This document shows, piece by piece, positions 52,969 through 61,973 of a stretch of DNA of 64,000 nt. The stretch covers positions 3,224,001 through 3,288,000 of the forward strand of contig NZ_JAATJK010000001.1 of the NCBI RefSeq assembly GCF_011927785.1, read 5' to 3'. The notes below the pieces were generated by a model. It was not told where the DNA came from. It worked only from the letters and a program-made list of their open reading frames with translations, and ran no database searches. The translations under genes were made by a program, and so were the position numbers. The first letter of the stretch is position 1. Each line of letters opens with the position of its first letter. This DNA comes from Micromonospora profundi. GTDB taxonomy: Bacteria > Actinomycetota > Actinomycetes > Mycobacteriales > Micromonosporaceae.

Positions 52969-55424
52969 CCTCCACCCCGACCTGGCCCGCCGACGTGGGG
53001 CATTGGATCATCGCCCGGCCGTGGCTGGGCTTCATCGCCGCCGCCGCGATCGTCAGCGCAGTGTTCGGCCACGACCGACTGCTCGCCTGGCGGCACCAGC
53101 GGTTCACGGCCGGCGCACGGTGGCTGACCGTCGCCGCCCCGCCGGAGGTCACCGCCGAGGCTGCCGCGGCGTTCTGGACCACGCTGGTCGGCGTGCTGAC
53201 GCCGTCGGTGTGGCAGCAGCGCCTGTTCGGCATCCCGCACGTCGGCTGGGAGTACATCTGGACCGGCCGGTCCCTGACCATCCGGGTCTGGGTGCCGGGC
53301 ACGGTGGCGCGCGGCGCGGTCGAGGCCGCCGTCCGGGCGGCCTGGCCCGCGGCCACCCTCACCACCGCGGACGCCGCACCGCCGATTGCGCCCACCGTCG
53401 CCGAGGAGGTGGGTGGGGCGCACTGGCCGCAGCACACCGACGGGCTGCCGCTGCGCAGCGAGCACGACACCGACCCACTGCGGGCGCTGCTCGCCACCGG
53501 AGCCGAGGTACGCCACCGCGAACACGCATGTGTGCAGATCCTCGCCCGCCCGGCACCCACCCGCCGCGTCCGCGCCGCCCGCAGGGCCGCCGCGAGCAAC
53601 CATCGCCACGGGCGGCCCGACCTGGCCACCCGCGCCGTCACCGGGGCGGTGCGGCTGGCAATCGAGCCCCTGCTGTGGATCCTCGACGTGTTCACACCCG
53701 GCGCGTCGCGGCCCCGCACCCCGGGCCATGCCCCGGTGCGTCCGGCCGAGCGGGACCCGGTGGCCACCGCTGAGGCCCGCACCGTTGTCGACAAGGCCGT
53801 GCGGGTGCCGCACTACGAGATCGCGGTCCGGTTCGCCGTCGCGGCTGACGCCGGCACGTCCCCACCAGACCCGCAACGGGCCGCGCACGTCCGCTCACGC
53901 CTCGGCGGGCTCGGGCACACCATCGCCTCGGCCGCCGCGGCGTACACCGGCCCGAACCGGCTGCGCCGGATGAAGATGCCCCGCCCGGTGGCCACGCTCG
54001 CCGGACGGCAACTACGGCGCGGGTTCCTGGCCACCGTCCCGGAACTCGCCGCCCTGGCCGCGCTGCCGCAAGACCTCGCCGTCCCGGGCCTGGACCGGGC
54101 GCGGGCCAAGGCCGTGCCGGCACCCGTGCAGGTGCCCTCCGGCGGGCGCAGCGTGAAGGTGCTGGGCCGCTCGCAGCTCGGCCACCACAGCATCGGCCTC
54201 CGCGTGACCGACGCCCGCCAGCATGTGCACGTCGTCGGCAAGACCGGCGTCGGCAAGTCCACGCTGCTGCTGAACATGATCCTCGGCGACATCAAGTCCG
54301 GGCGCGGGACCGTGGTCATCGACCCACGCGGCGACCTGATCACCGACATCCTCGACCGATTGCCCGCCTCCTACGCCAAGAAGATCGTGCTCATCGACCC
54401 GGACCAGGAGAACCCCGGCTGCTTCAACCCCCTCGATGACGGCGGCGACCCACACCTGGCCGTGGACAACCTCGTCGGCATCTTCGCCAAGATCTTCCAA
54501 GGCCAGTGGGGGCCCCGCATGGACGACACCATGCGCGTCGCCTGCCTCACCCTGATGCGCCACGCGAAACCAACCCTGAGTCTGGTCCCGTCGCTGTTGC
54601 AGGACCGGGACTTCCGGGCCCGGTTCACCCACGGCCTGGACGACCCGGACGGCCTCGGCGGGTTCTGGCTCTGGTACGACGGCATCAACGAGCAGTTCCG
54701 GGGCCAGGTCATCGCACCCGTCCTCGCCAGACTCCGGGCATTCCTGCTGCGCGACTTCGTCAAGTCGGTGATCGGCAACGCCCACTCGTCGTTCGACATG
54801 GGCCGGGTCCTCGACGGCGGGGTGCTGCTCTGCCGGCTACCCAAGGGCATCCTCGGCGAGGAGACCAGCCGCATCCTCGGCTCGATGATCGTCGCCCGGG
54901 TCTGGCAGGCCGCCATCGCCCGCGCCAGCATCCCCGAAGACCAGCGCAAAGACGCCAACCTCTACATCGATGAGTGCCACAACTTCCTCACTCTGCCCGG
55001 CAGCGTCGGGGACATGCTGGCCGAGGCGCGCGGTTTTCGGCTCGGGCTCGTCCTGGCGCACCAGGACCTGGCGCAACTGCCCAACGACATCGCCGCGGCG
55101 GTGTCGGCCAACGCGCGCACGAAACTGTTCTTCACCGTCGACCCCGCCGACGCGCGGGACCTGTCCCGCCACACCAAACCCGAGCTGGATGAGCACGACC
55201 TCGCCCACCTCGACGTCTACACCGCCGCCGCCCGGCTGCTGGTCGGCAACCGGGAACTACCCGCGTTCACCTTCGTGACCAACCCGCCGGCGCCACCGGT
55301 GGGTGAAGCGACCGCGATCCGGCAGGAGTGCGCCGCCGCCCACAGTCACACCGGTGGCGAGCCGCCGATGCAGCAGCTCGCCCGTACCGCGATGAAGCGG
55401 CGCATGACCGACCGCGACCGCTGA
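52965..55424 (+). CDS. VirD4/TraD-like coupling ATPase
   Basis: 819 aa. An N-terminal transmembrane segment (WLGFIAAAAIVSAVFGHD, residues about 18-35) is followed by a long less-conserved region of about 380 residues. The ATPase module follows: Walker A VVGKTGVGKSTLLL near 420, VIDPRGDLITDIL, Walker B NLYIDECHNFL near 665, and LAHQDLAQLPNDIAAAVSAN as arginine-finger region. It should recruit the DNA-relaxase complex to the transfer channel. No relaxase is within the window. Confidence 0.82.
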   Translation: MTSTPTWPADVGHWIIARPWLGFIAAAAIVSAVFGHDRLLAWRHQRFTAGARWLTVAAPPEVTAEAAAAFWTTLVGVLTPSVWQQRLFGIPHVGWEYIWTGRSLTIRVWVPGTVARGAVEAAVRAAWPAATLTTADAAPPIAPTVAEEVGGAHWPQHTDGLPLRSEHDTDPLRALLATGAEVRHREHACVQILARPAPTRRVRAARRAAASNHRHGRPDLATRAVTGAVRLAIEPLLWILDVFTPGASRPRTPGHAPVRPAERDPVATAEARTVVDKAVRVPHYEIAVRFAVAADAGTSPPDPQRAAHVRSRLGGLGHTIASAAAAYTGPNRLRRMKMPRPVATLAGRQLRRGFLATVPELAALAALPQDLAVPGLDRARAKAVPAPVQVPSGGRSVKVLGRSQLGHHSIGLRVTDARQHVHVVGKTGVGKSTLLLNMILGDIKSGRGTVVIDPRGDLITDILDRLPASYAKKIVLIDPDQENPGCFNPLDDGGDPHLAVDNLVGIFAKIFQGQWGPRMDDTMRVACLTLMRHAKPTLSLVPSLLQDRDFRARFTHGLDDPDGLGGFWLWYDGINEQFRGQVIAPVLARLRAFLLRDFVKSVIGNAHSSFDMGRVLDGGVLLCRLPKGILGEETSRILGSMIVARVWQAAIARASIPEDQRKDANLYIDECHNFLTLPGSVGDMLAEARGFRLGLVLAHQDLAQLPNDIAAAVSANARTKLFFTVDPADARDLSRHTKPELDEHDLAHLDVYTAAARLLVGNRELPAFTFVTNPPAPPVGEATAIRQECAAAHSHTGGEPPMQQLARTAMKRRMTDRDR

Positions 55425-55522
55425 CCCGGGCCGCGCGTTCGCAGGCTCGGCTGGGCACGGCACCGGGGGCTCGTCTGGGGGTGTCCGCGACACGAGACCC
55501 CACACGAGCCCCGCGCACCTGG

Positions 55523-55541
55523 TCTGTCAGGTGCCTGACCT
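55523..55541. promoter_or_regulatory. CTGTCAG motif before replication-relaxation gene
   Basis: TCTGTCAGGTGCCTGACCTG, a near-palindrome (CAGGTGCCTG core), about 85 bases before the start of the gene at 55626, in a 200-base gap. It matches the motif of other element promoters. Confidence 0.45.
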
Positions 55542-55625
55542 GCCCCAACCCACCCGACGCCAGGACCGAAACCAAGATCGACTCATCCAGACTCCCTACG
55601 GGACTCTCTCTCCAGGGGTATATCC

Positions 55626-56477
55626 ATGCCGCAATCGCAATCGGCCAGCCTCCTTGCCATCTATCCCCACATCACCAACCGGGACCGTCGGCTTCTCCAG
55701 CTGCTCGACGACCACCAGGTCCTCACCACCGATCAGATCCACCGCATGCTGTTCCTGGCCCGACGGACCTGTCAGATCCGCCTCGGTGAGCTGGCCGCGC
55801 TGGGCCTGCTGGACCGGTTCCGGTTCGCCCGCGCCGGGGGTGGTAGCCATCCGTGGCACTGGACCCTCGGCCACCAGGGGCACCGCTTCCAGGCCGCCGC
55901 CCACCGCCGGCCCGAACCCACCGTGCGCACCAGCCGCCAGGCCGTCGACCGGCTCTCGGCCAACCCGAACCTGACCCACCTGCTCATGGCCAACGAATTC
56001 TTCGTCCGCCTCACCGTGCACGCCCGCCAACACCCGCAGGCGCGGCTGGACCGGTGGTGGTCCGAAACGATGACCACCAGGCAGTTCCGCACCATCACCG
56101 CAGACGGGCACGGCCTGTGGAGCGTCGCGGACACCACAGTGGGGTTCTTCCTGGAGGCCGACACCGGCACCGAACCCCTCGGCCGGGTGGTGGCCAAACT
56201 CGACCGGTACGCGCAGCTGATCCGCCGCGGCGGCCCCCGCTACCCGGTGCTGTTCTGGCTCGGCAGCGAACACCGGGAGGAACACCTACACCGGCTCCTG
56301 CGCAGCCGCCGCGACAGCGTTCCCCTCGCAACCGCCAACCACGCCACGAACCCCGCCGAAGCGGTCTGGCTTCGTGACGGCGCCACCGGCCGAGTCCGGC
56401 TCACCGAACTGCCCAGCGACCACGGGCAGCCCGTGGCGGACAACCCGAACTACGACGAGAGCGGCTTCGTACTCTGA
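55626..56477 (+). CDS. Replication-relaxation family protein
   Basis: 283 aa from ATG 55626. The N-terminal winged helix (NRDRRLLQLLDDHQVLTTDQ, IHRMLFLARRTCQIRLGELA, ALGLLDRF) and the central LMANEFFVRLTVHARQHPQA, WWSETMTTRQFRTITADGHG and FFLEADTGTEPLGRVVAKLD match the Replic_Relax family. Such proteins occur on actinobacterial plasmids and ICEs and are thought to help origin processing or relaxosome formation. It could be the functional substitute for a missing accessory relaxase component. Confidence 0.8.
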   Translation: MPQSQSASLLAIYPHITNRDRRLLQLLDDHQVLTTDQIHRMLFLARRTCQIRLGELAALGLLDRFRFARAGGGSHPWHWTLGHQGHRFQAAAHRRPEPTVRTSRQAVDRLSANPNLTHLLMANEFFVRLTVHARQHPQARLDRWWSETMTTRQFRTITADGHGLWSVADTTVGFFLEADTGTEPLGRVVAKLDRYAQLIRRGGPRYPVLFWLGSEHREEHLHRLLRSRRDSVPLATANHATNPAEAVWLRDGATGRVRLTELPSDHGQPVADNPNYDESGFVL

Positions 56478-56561
56478 CAGACCCTGACAAGCTCACGGCA
56501 GATCCTATCAGCGCAGCTCAGCGGCATAGCCGGCAATCCTGACAGAGCGGGTGCTGTCAGG
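56473..56561. promoter_or_regulatory. Cluster of CTGACAG/CTGTCAG motifs
   Basis: TCTGACAG (56473), CCTGACAAG (56483), TCCTGACAGA (56538) and GCTGTCAGG (56553) lie in the 313-base gap between the stop at 56477 (the first copy overlaps it) and the start at 56791. The rest of the gap is C-rich and shows no gene. Confidence 0.55.
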
Positions 56562-56790
56562 TCACGACGCTACGGTGCAACCTCTTCTCTCTTTGCTCGC
56601 ACCGCCGCCCCGTCTTCCCCCTGGACCTGCCCGCGCCAGCGGGATCACCCACAGCCCACCTGACGGTCGGCTCGTGATCCACGCCCCGCGCCCTCGCACG
56701 GCAGCTTCCCGGCACAGACGCCGCCGCGACCCGGTGACACCACGCCACACACCCTCCACGCCCACCCCTGCCCGAAGGGAGCACCCTGCC

Positions 56791-57477
56791 ATGCCCACGC
56801 CGCTGTTCGACCAGGTCGTCGTCACCGTCTGCTTCGCCCCCGGCGAAGACGCCGACTGGTTCGCCGCCTCGGAGAAGGTCAACGACCTGCTGCACGCCGA
56901 CGGCACCCCGGCCCGCCGCTACCACGTCCGCCACCGCCGCCTCATCGGCTGGCTGACCCGCTTCCTCGGCTACTACCTCCTCGACGCCGCCCGCCGCTTC
57001 GGCGCGGTCACCATGGCCGCCGGAGGCCGCAAGGGCCGCCTCGACCTCACCGGCACCGCCGCCAACGCCGCCCACCACGCCGCCCTGCGCTGGCGTACCT
57101 GGAACACCCACATCGCCGCGACAACCCGTCCAGCCCACCCGTGGGAGGACTACCTCGCCCAGCACAACGCCGACCCGACCAAGCTCCGCCTGGCCGAGGC
57201 CCGCCGACGCTTCGAGCAACAACCACGCGTCCTGGCGATGCTCGCCCACCATCTCGACCCGTACGAACTGTCCGTCTACCAGGCCGGCGAAGCCACCTAC
57301 GTCGGACTGCACTGGCGCATCGCCCTGATCGGCAACGCACTGATCACCACCGACGGCCGCCTGCTCATCCCGACCAGCGACTCCGTCGCCGACCGAATCC
57401 GCTTCCTCAACGAAGCCTGCGCCTACCTACGCAGCCTGCGCTCCAGCGCACGACTGTGCGCCGTCGCCATCGCCTAA
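56791..57477 (+). CDS. Uncharacterised conjugative-element protein
   Basis: 228 aa from ATG 56791, with AAGGGAG about 11 bases upstream. Helical and Arg/Ala-rich: RHRRLIGWLTRFLGYYLLDA, RRFGAVTMAAGGRKGRLDLT, LRWRTWNTHIAATTRPAHPW, and a C-terminal VADRIRFLNEACAYLRSLRS. No catalytic motif. A perfect hairpin begins 24 bases after the stop. Confidence 0.6.
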   Translation: MPTPLFDQVVVTVCFAPGEDADWFAASEKVNDLLHADGTPARRYHVRHRRLIGWLTRFLGYYLLDAARRFGAVTMAAGGRKGRLDLTGTAANAAHHAALRWRTWNTHIAATTRPAHPWEDYLAQHNADPTKLRLAEARRRFEQQPRVLAMLAHHLDPYELSVYQAGEATYVGLHWRIALIGNALITTDGRLLIPTSDSVADRIRFLNEACAYLRSLRSSARLCAVAIA

Positions 57478-57500
57478 CTGCCCTACCGCCCGAACGCACC

Positions 57501-57535
57501 GAGGACCGGTCGCAGCCCCGCTGCGACCGGTCCTC
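57501..57535 (+). terminator. Perfect 15-bp hairpin between element genes
   Basis: GAGGACCGGTCGCAG / CTGCGACCGGTCCTC with a 5-base loop CCCCG, 24 bases after the stop at 57477 and 40 bases before the next GTG. There is no U-run. Confidence 0.7.
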
Positions 57536-57575
57536 GCCATGCCCACAACCCGACCGTCTGCAAAGGAGACCTCTC

Positions 57576-58304
57576 GTGTTCCTGACCGATCCCGCGCTAC
57601 GGCGCATCGCCGCCGACACCAACGACGTCCTGCCCGAACACCTGTGGCGCCACGACACCGCCACCCCCGAACCACTCGGCGACCTCGCCCGCATCCTGCA
57701 CAAGACCGCCCGCGACTTCACCGACAGCACCACCAGCCTCGACCAGGCCCTCGCCCGGGCGGGTGTGCTCACCGAAACCGCCCGGCAAGGGCTGGCCGCC
57801 CGCGCCGACCTGCACATCGCCAGCTACCAGCAGACCCTCACCGACGCACTGGTCGCCCGCGAACGGCACACCGTCCTCGGGGCCGCGCTCGTCACCTGCT
57901 ACCACGCCTGGCGCCACCACCGACCGATCGCCGACGGCGACGAGCGGTACCTACTCCTGCGGCGCTGCGACCCGTCGCGAGGCGTCGCGACGCTACGGCG
58001 CAGCGACCCGCACACCTGGCTGGTCGTACCCGACGTCGAGGCCGCCGGCGCGTTCGACATCCCCTACCCGGATCGCGTCGTCGGCGAGGTCACCGAAACC
58101 GATCACGGGTGGACGCCCACCGCCTACATCGCCCGGCCGCATCAGGCCCCGCTCACCACGGTGTATCCGCTACCCGCCTGCGGTGACCTCGCCTCGGCCT
58201 GCCGGTCCCTGCTGCGCTGGTGGCACCTACGCCACTCCGACACCTGGCGCAACCGCACCCCGAACCAACTCGACCCCACCGAACTCGCCCACCTCGCCAG
58301 TTGA
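57576..58304 (+). CDS. Uncharacterised conjugative-element protein
   Basis: 242 aa from GTG 57576, with AAAGGAGA nine bases upstream. N-terminal half helical (LARILHKTARDFTDSTTSLD, RARADLHIASYQQTLTDALV-type text), C-terminal half with DPHTWLVVPDVEAAGAFDIP and a Trp-rich end (SACRSLLRWWHLRHSDTWRN). No family recognised. The next gene begins 13 bases after its stop. Confidence 0.55.
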   Translation: MFLTDPALRRIAADTNDVLPEHLWRHDTATPEPLGDLARILHKTARDFTDSTTSLDQALARAGVLTETARQGLAARADLHIASYQQTLTDALVARERHTVLGAALVTCYHAWRHHRPIADGDERYLLLRRCDPSRGVATLRRSDPHTWLVVPDVEAAGAFDIPYPDRVVGEVTETDHGWTPTAYIARPHQAPLTTVYPLPACGDLASACRSLLRWWHLRHSDTWRNRTPNQLDPTELAHLAS

Positions 58305-58317
58305 AGCCGGGGACCTC

Positions 58318-58902
58318 ATGGCGCACCTCGACACGATCAGCCGCTGGATCACCGCGACGACCGAGCGCACCCTCGACCAACACGCCACCGACCCCGTCCC
58401 CGCCGCCGCACACCTGCCCGAAGCCGCCGCCAACCTGCGGCACCTGCGCACCGAACTGCTACACGCAGTCGACCGGCTGCGCACCCTCCTGATCAACGAA
58501 GACGACCTGAACGGTTCCACCAGCACGGTCGCCGGCCCGGTCGAGACCATCACAGAGCTGGCCCGGGAGTACCGGTACGCCCGCAACTGGATCGACACCC
58601 TCATCGGCGACGCGGCACGGGCCGCGTACGCGCAGGCGAACCCGGGCCGGTCGGTGCGGCGGCGCTACGTCAGCCCCGGTGACACGGTCCTGGTCGTCCT
58701 GCCGCACACCGACTCCTGCCGCCGACAGAACCTCGCCGGACACGCCAGCCCCATCAAGGTCGGCACATCCGACGCCCGGATCCGCCCGCCCGGCAGCGTC
58801 AACCCGCTGTATCTGTCCCACGCCGACGCCGGCGTCTACCGCGATCCGACCGAGGACCGCCTCTACATCCTCCAGGCCGACGAGGCCGTCCCCGGTCACT
58901 GA
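58318..58902 (+). CDS. Uncharacterised conjugative-element protein
   Basis: 194 aa from ATG 58318, with GGGGA six bases upstream. Helical N-terminus (ISRWITATTERTLDQHATDP, AAANLRHLRTELLHAVDRLR) and a C-terminal beta-rich part (RRYVSPGDTVLVVLPHTDSC, NPLYLSHADAGVYRDP). Function unknown. The palindrome CCGGTCACTGACCGG covers its stop codon. Confidence 0.55.
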   Translation: MAHLDTISRWITATTERTLDQHATDPVPAAAHLPEAAANLRHLRTELLHAVDRLRTLLINEDDLNGSTSTVAGPVETITELAREYRYARNWIDTLIGDAARAAYAQANPGRSVRRRYVSPGDTVLVVLPHTDSCRRQNLAGHASPIKVGTSDARIRPPGSVNPLYLSHADAGVYRDPTEDRLYILQADEAVPGH

Positions 58903-59086
58903 CCGGCGCCGCGGCACCACTCACCGCCACGACCCACCGGGCCACGCCTGAGCGGCGCCCCTCGGCAGCGCGCGACGTCATGCGCCTGCCGCACTGGCCG
59001 TTGCCCGCGACCCCCGGCGCACCACCCGCCCCGGCACACCACCGTGCCCGGCACCCCTCACCAGTTCCCACGAAAGGAAAATCCTG

Positions 59087-60382
59087 ATGGAACACCTGTC
59101 GCTGACGCCTGCCACGCAGGCCGCCCTCGACGCCCTGACCGACCTCGGTCAGGGCGACGTCCACGAGTTGGCCGACAAGTCCGGCAAGGCCCGCTCGACC
59201 ACCGACAAGGCGATCAAGACCCTGGCCGACGCCGGTGTCATCGTCGCGGTGGACCCCGACGCCGACCCGGCCGAGGGCAAACCCGCGCGGTGGACCCTCG
59301 CCACGCCGAGCGACGCCGATGCCCTCTTGCCCGCCGACCCGGCCGACGCGGCCGACATCGGCGAACCGGAGCCTGACAACGCGGCCGACCAGCCGCAGAT
59401 GGAGGCAGGCCACCAGCCCACCGATGCGGTCGACGGCGCCTCCGCCGAGAACGACCGACCGGACGACGGCAGTGACGACGCCGTCGACACGCCGGACACC
59501 GAGACGGCCGACCAATCGGGCAGCCAGGTCGACAGCGACGACGCGACCGAGTCCGACGGCACCACTGCGGACAACGCCGACCGTGGAAAGGACGAGCAGG
59601 CACCGACGGTCGCGGCCGTGCAACCCGCTCGCCCTGGGGACCGCAAGGTCATGGCCATCAAGGGTGTCCTTGCCGACTACGGGGACATCGGCGCCACGCT
59701 GGACCTGATTGTCGGCGAGAGCGGTATCAGTCACCCGACCGCCTCGCGGCTGCTGACCGCGATGGAGCAGGCCGACGCCGCCCGCCGGCTGCCCGGCCTG
59801 CCGCAGCGGTGGATCGCCGGCCCGACCAAGGCCAGCGAGGTCGACCCGAACCCGCAGCCACCCCGCTGCCCACTGTGCTACCAGGTCATCCGCGGCCTGG
59901 CGAACACGCCGAGCGCCACGGCCGCGGTGCTGCCCCTGATCCGGCCGGACGGCACGCTGCACGTCGTCGCGCCGGACGGCGAGACCCACGTCGTCACCCT
60001 GCCCCGTCGCACGCCGCCGCGCGCGACGGGCATCACCGCGAGCGTGGGCCGCCGCAGCGACGGGACCGCCAACGCCGACGGCAGCCAGCCGTTCGGCCGG
60101 GGCGAGTTGGAGAAGCTGACCCTCGACGTCCTGGCCGCGAACCCGGGCCGGGCGATGAGCCCGCAGGACATCGCCACCGCCATCAGTGCACAACTCGGCC
60201 GCGCGGTCAGCTCCGGGGCGGTGCGCAACAACTGCACCAAGGCCGCCGCCGCCGGCCGGATCCTCCTGGCCTCCGACACACCGCTGACCTTCACCTACTC
60301 GCCCCAGCCCGACCAGAACCCCACCCCGAGCACCAGCGCGAACCACCCTCGGCAGGACGACAACGACGCCGAGCAGTCCTGA
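59087..60382 (+). CDS. Multi-domain winged-helix protein with acidic linker
   Basis: 431 aa from ATG 59087, with GAAAGGA upstream. Residues 5-72 are a MarR-like winged helix (ALDALTDLGQGDVHELADKS, RSTTDKAIKTLADAGVIVAV). Residues 75-185 are an Asp/Thr/Ala-rich acidic linker. Residues 185-255 form a second winged helix (VLADYGDIGATLDLIVGESG, SHPTASRLLTAMEQADAARR). A CPLC motif lies near 277 and a third helix-turn-helix-like part at 345-400 (LDVLAANPGRAMSPQDIATA). It looks like a DNA-binding architectural or regulatory protein of the element. Confidence 0.6.
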   Translation: MEHLSLTPATQAALDALTDLGQGDVHELADKSGKARSTTDKAIKTLADAGVIVAVDPDADPAEGKPARWTLATPSDADALLPADPADAADIGEPEPDNAADQPQMEAGHQPTDAVDGASAENDRPDDGSDDAVDTPDTETADQSGSQVDSDDATESDGTTADNADRGKDEQAPTVAAVQPARPGDRKVMAIKGVLADYGDIGATLDLIVGESGISHPTASRLLTAMEQADAARRLPGLPQRWIAGPTKASEVDPNPQPPRCPLCYQVIRGLANTPSATAAVLPLIRPDGTLHVVAPDGETHVVTLPRRTPPRATGITASVGRRSDGTANADGSQPFGRGELEKLTLDVLAANPGRAMSPQDIATAISAQLGRAVSSGAVRNNCTKAAAAGRILLASDTPLTFTYSPQPDQNPTPSTSANHPRQDDNDAEQS

Positions 60383-60403
60383 CCCGCACCACCCCCAACC
60401 CAT

Positions 60404-60439
60404 CGCGGGGGCCGAGCGCGTACGCGCTCGGCCCCCGCG
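60404..60439 (+). terminator. Perfect 36-base palindrome between element genes
   Basis: CGCGGGGGCCGAGCGCGT and its exact reverse complement, 21 bases after the stop at 60382 and 23 bases before the next GTG. As RNA it forms a hairpin of about 16 bp with a GUAC-centred loop. Confidence 0.7.
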
Positions 60440-60462
60440 GCATATCGAAGAGGAGAACCCCT

Positions 60463-61452
60463 GTGCCGCACGAACTTGAGACATTCGCCGACGGAACGAC
60501 CGCCTTCGCCAGCGCCCGCCTGTCGGCCTGGCATCAGCTGGGCACCGTCACCCAGCACACGATGAAGGCCGAGGAGATCATGGCCGCCGCCCGGCTCGGC
60601 GACTGGGGCGTACGGACCATCCGCACCGTCGGCATCGACATCGTCAACGGCGTCGAGGTGCAGATCCCCGCCGACGACAAGCGCATGACCGTGCGCCGCA
60701 ACCCCGTCACCGGCGCAACCGAGTACCTGGGCATCGTCGGCACCGACTACACCGTGGTTCAGAACGAGCAGTGCGCCGAGATGCTCGACCGCCTCGTCGA
60801 CCAGGTCGGCGGCGCCCACTTCGAAACCGCCGGAAGCCTCCGCCGCGGCAAGTCGGTGTTCGTCACGATGAAGCTGCCCACGGCGATGGAGATCGCCGGG
60901 GTGGACCGCCTGGACCTCTACCTCATCGGCACCACCTCCCACGACGGCACCGCCGCCCTGCGGGTCGACGCCAGCCCGATCCGAGTCGTCTGCGCCAACA
61001 CCCAACGCGCCGCCTTCGCCCACTCGGCCGGGCACTACACGTTCCGGCACACCTCCAACGTCAACTCCCAGATCAGCCAGGCCCGTGAAGCGCTGGGCCT
61101 GATGTGGACGTACATGCAGACCTTCGAGAAGGCCGCCGAGCGGATGCTCCAGACCGAGCTGACCATGCGCGAGTTCGAGAAGGTCGTCGCCGGGGTGTGG
61201 CCGGTCAAGGACAACGCGTCCGAGCAAACCCGCAACAACGCCAAGCAGCGCCTCGGCACCCTCAAGTACCTGATCCGCGAGGCCGACACCCAGAAAGCGA
61301 TCACCGGCAGCCGGTGGGCCGGCTACCAGGCCATCACCGAGTACCTCGACCACTACCAGCCCGCCAAGAACGAGACCGCCCGCGCCAACCGGGTGCTCAC
61401 CGGAAACGTCGGCGAGCTGAAGGTGACCGCCTTCGACCTCCTGAAGGTCTGA
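60463..61452 (+). CDS. DUF932-family (phage/plasmid-like TIGR03299) protein
   Basis: 329 aa from GTG 60463, with GAGGAG about eight bases upstream. The sequence SARLSAWHQLGTVTQHTMKA, then YTVVQNEQCAEMLDRLVDQV, TAGSLRRGKSVFVTMKLPTA and RVVCANTQRAAFAHSAGHYT follows the DUF932 pattern closely. The family is common on phages, plasmids and ICEs and is thought to act in DNA recombination or repair; the exact role is unknown. Length is normal. Confidence 0.82.
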   Translation: MPHELETFADGTTAFASARLSAWHQLGTVTQHTMKAEEIMAAARLGDWGVRTIRTVGIDIVNGVEVQIPADDKRMTVRRNPVTGATEYLGIVGTDYTVVQNEQCAEMLDRLVDQVGGAHFETAGSLRRGKSVFVTMKLPTAMEIAGVDRLDLYLIGTTSHDGTAALRVDASPIRVVCANTQRAAFAHSAGHYTFRHTSNVNSQISQAREALGLMWTYMQTFEKAAERMLQTELTMREFEKVVAGVWPVKDNASEQTRNNAKQRLGTLKYLIREADTQKAITGSRWAGYQAITEYLDHYQPAKNETARANRVLTGNVGELKVTAFDLLKV

Positions 61453-61468
61453 CCGCACCTCGACACCT

Positions 61469-61498
61469 CGGGGCAGCGGTCCACCGGCCGCTGCCCCG
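61469..61498 (+). terminator. Perfect 11-bp hairpin between element genes
   Basis: CGGGGCAGCGG / CCGCTGCCCCG with an 8-base loop, 16 bases after the stop at 61452. Confidence 0.65.
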
Positions 61499-61521
61499 GC
61501 CCGCACAGGACGGACACACCC

Positions 61522-61575
61522 ATGGCACAGCCGAGCACCACCGAACGCGGATCAGACCGGACGGGCCTCCCATGA
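61522..61575 (+). CDS. Possible 17-residue leader peptide
   Basis: MAQPSTTERGSDRTGLP from ATG 61522, with AGGACGG about eight bases upstream. Its stop overlaps the ATG of the next gene (ATGA), so translation of the leader could drive the downstream gene. Short length makes it uncertain. Confidence 0.3.
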   Translation: MAQPSTTERGSDRTGLP

Positions 61576-61973
61576 TCCGCCACATCCGTCACCCCCGCAA
61601 CCTTCGACAGTCGGTGTGCGGCCTGCCCGCTGCCGACGTGCAGCGGTGGGAGACCGAAGACCCGCCGCGCGTCGAGTCCACCTGCGAGGACTGCTACACC
61701 CTGCTCCCCGAAGCGCGACGACCCGACGACGCCAACCACCCACCCGGAGACCCCACCCTCATCGACACGCTGCGGCGCATCGTCGCCAACCGCCAGCACG
61801 CCAAGATCGACGGTGTCCTCGTCGACCTGTGGTCGGCCAGCGTCACTGTCCTCATCTGGGGCAAACTCCGCGACGACAAGCGGCAACAGCTGCTGACCCT
61901 GCCGTCACACGAATTGATCCTGCGCTGCATCGCGATCTACACCCGCCTCACCGCGAAGAACGACCACCAGTGA
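61572..61973 (+). CDS. Small conjugative-element protein with cysteine pair
   Basis: 133 aa from ATG 61572. The N-terminus is basic (MIRHIRHPRNLRQSVCGLPA), followed by TCEDCYTLLPEARRP with a CxxC. The second half (LIDTLRRIVANRQHAKIDGV, LVDLWSASVTVLIWGKLRDD, KRQQLLTLPSHELILRCI) is a compact helix-strand domain. It may be zinc-binding. It overlaps the next gene by GTGA. Confidence 0.55.
   Translation: MIRHIRHPRNLRQSVCGLPAADVQRWETEDPPRVESTCEDCYTLLPEARRPDDANHPPGDPTLIDTLRRIVANRQHAKIDGVLVDLWSASVTVLIWGKLRDDKRQQLLTLPSHELILRCIAIYTRLTAKNDHQ

Noticed and set aside
58799..60484. 561-codon leftward frame across the winged-helix gene
   Set aside because: Gly/Val/Arg-rich shadow translation; it spans an intergenic palindrome and two real genes with good ribosome sites on the + strand.
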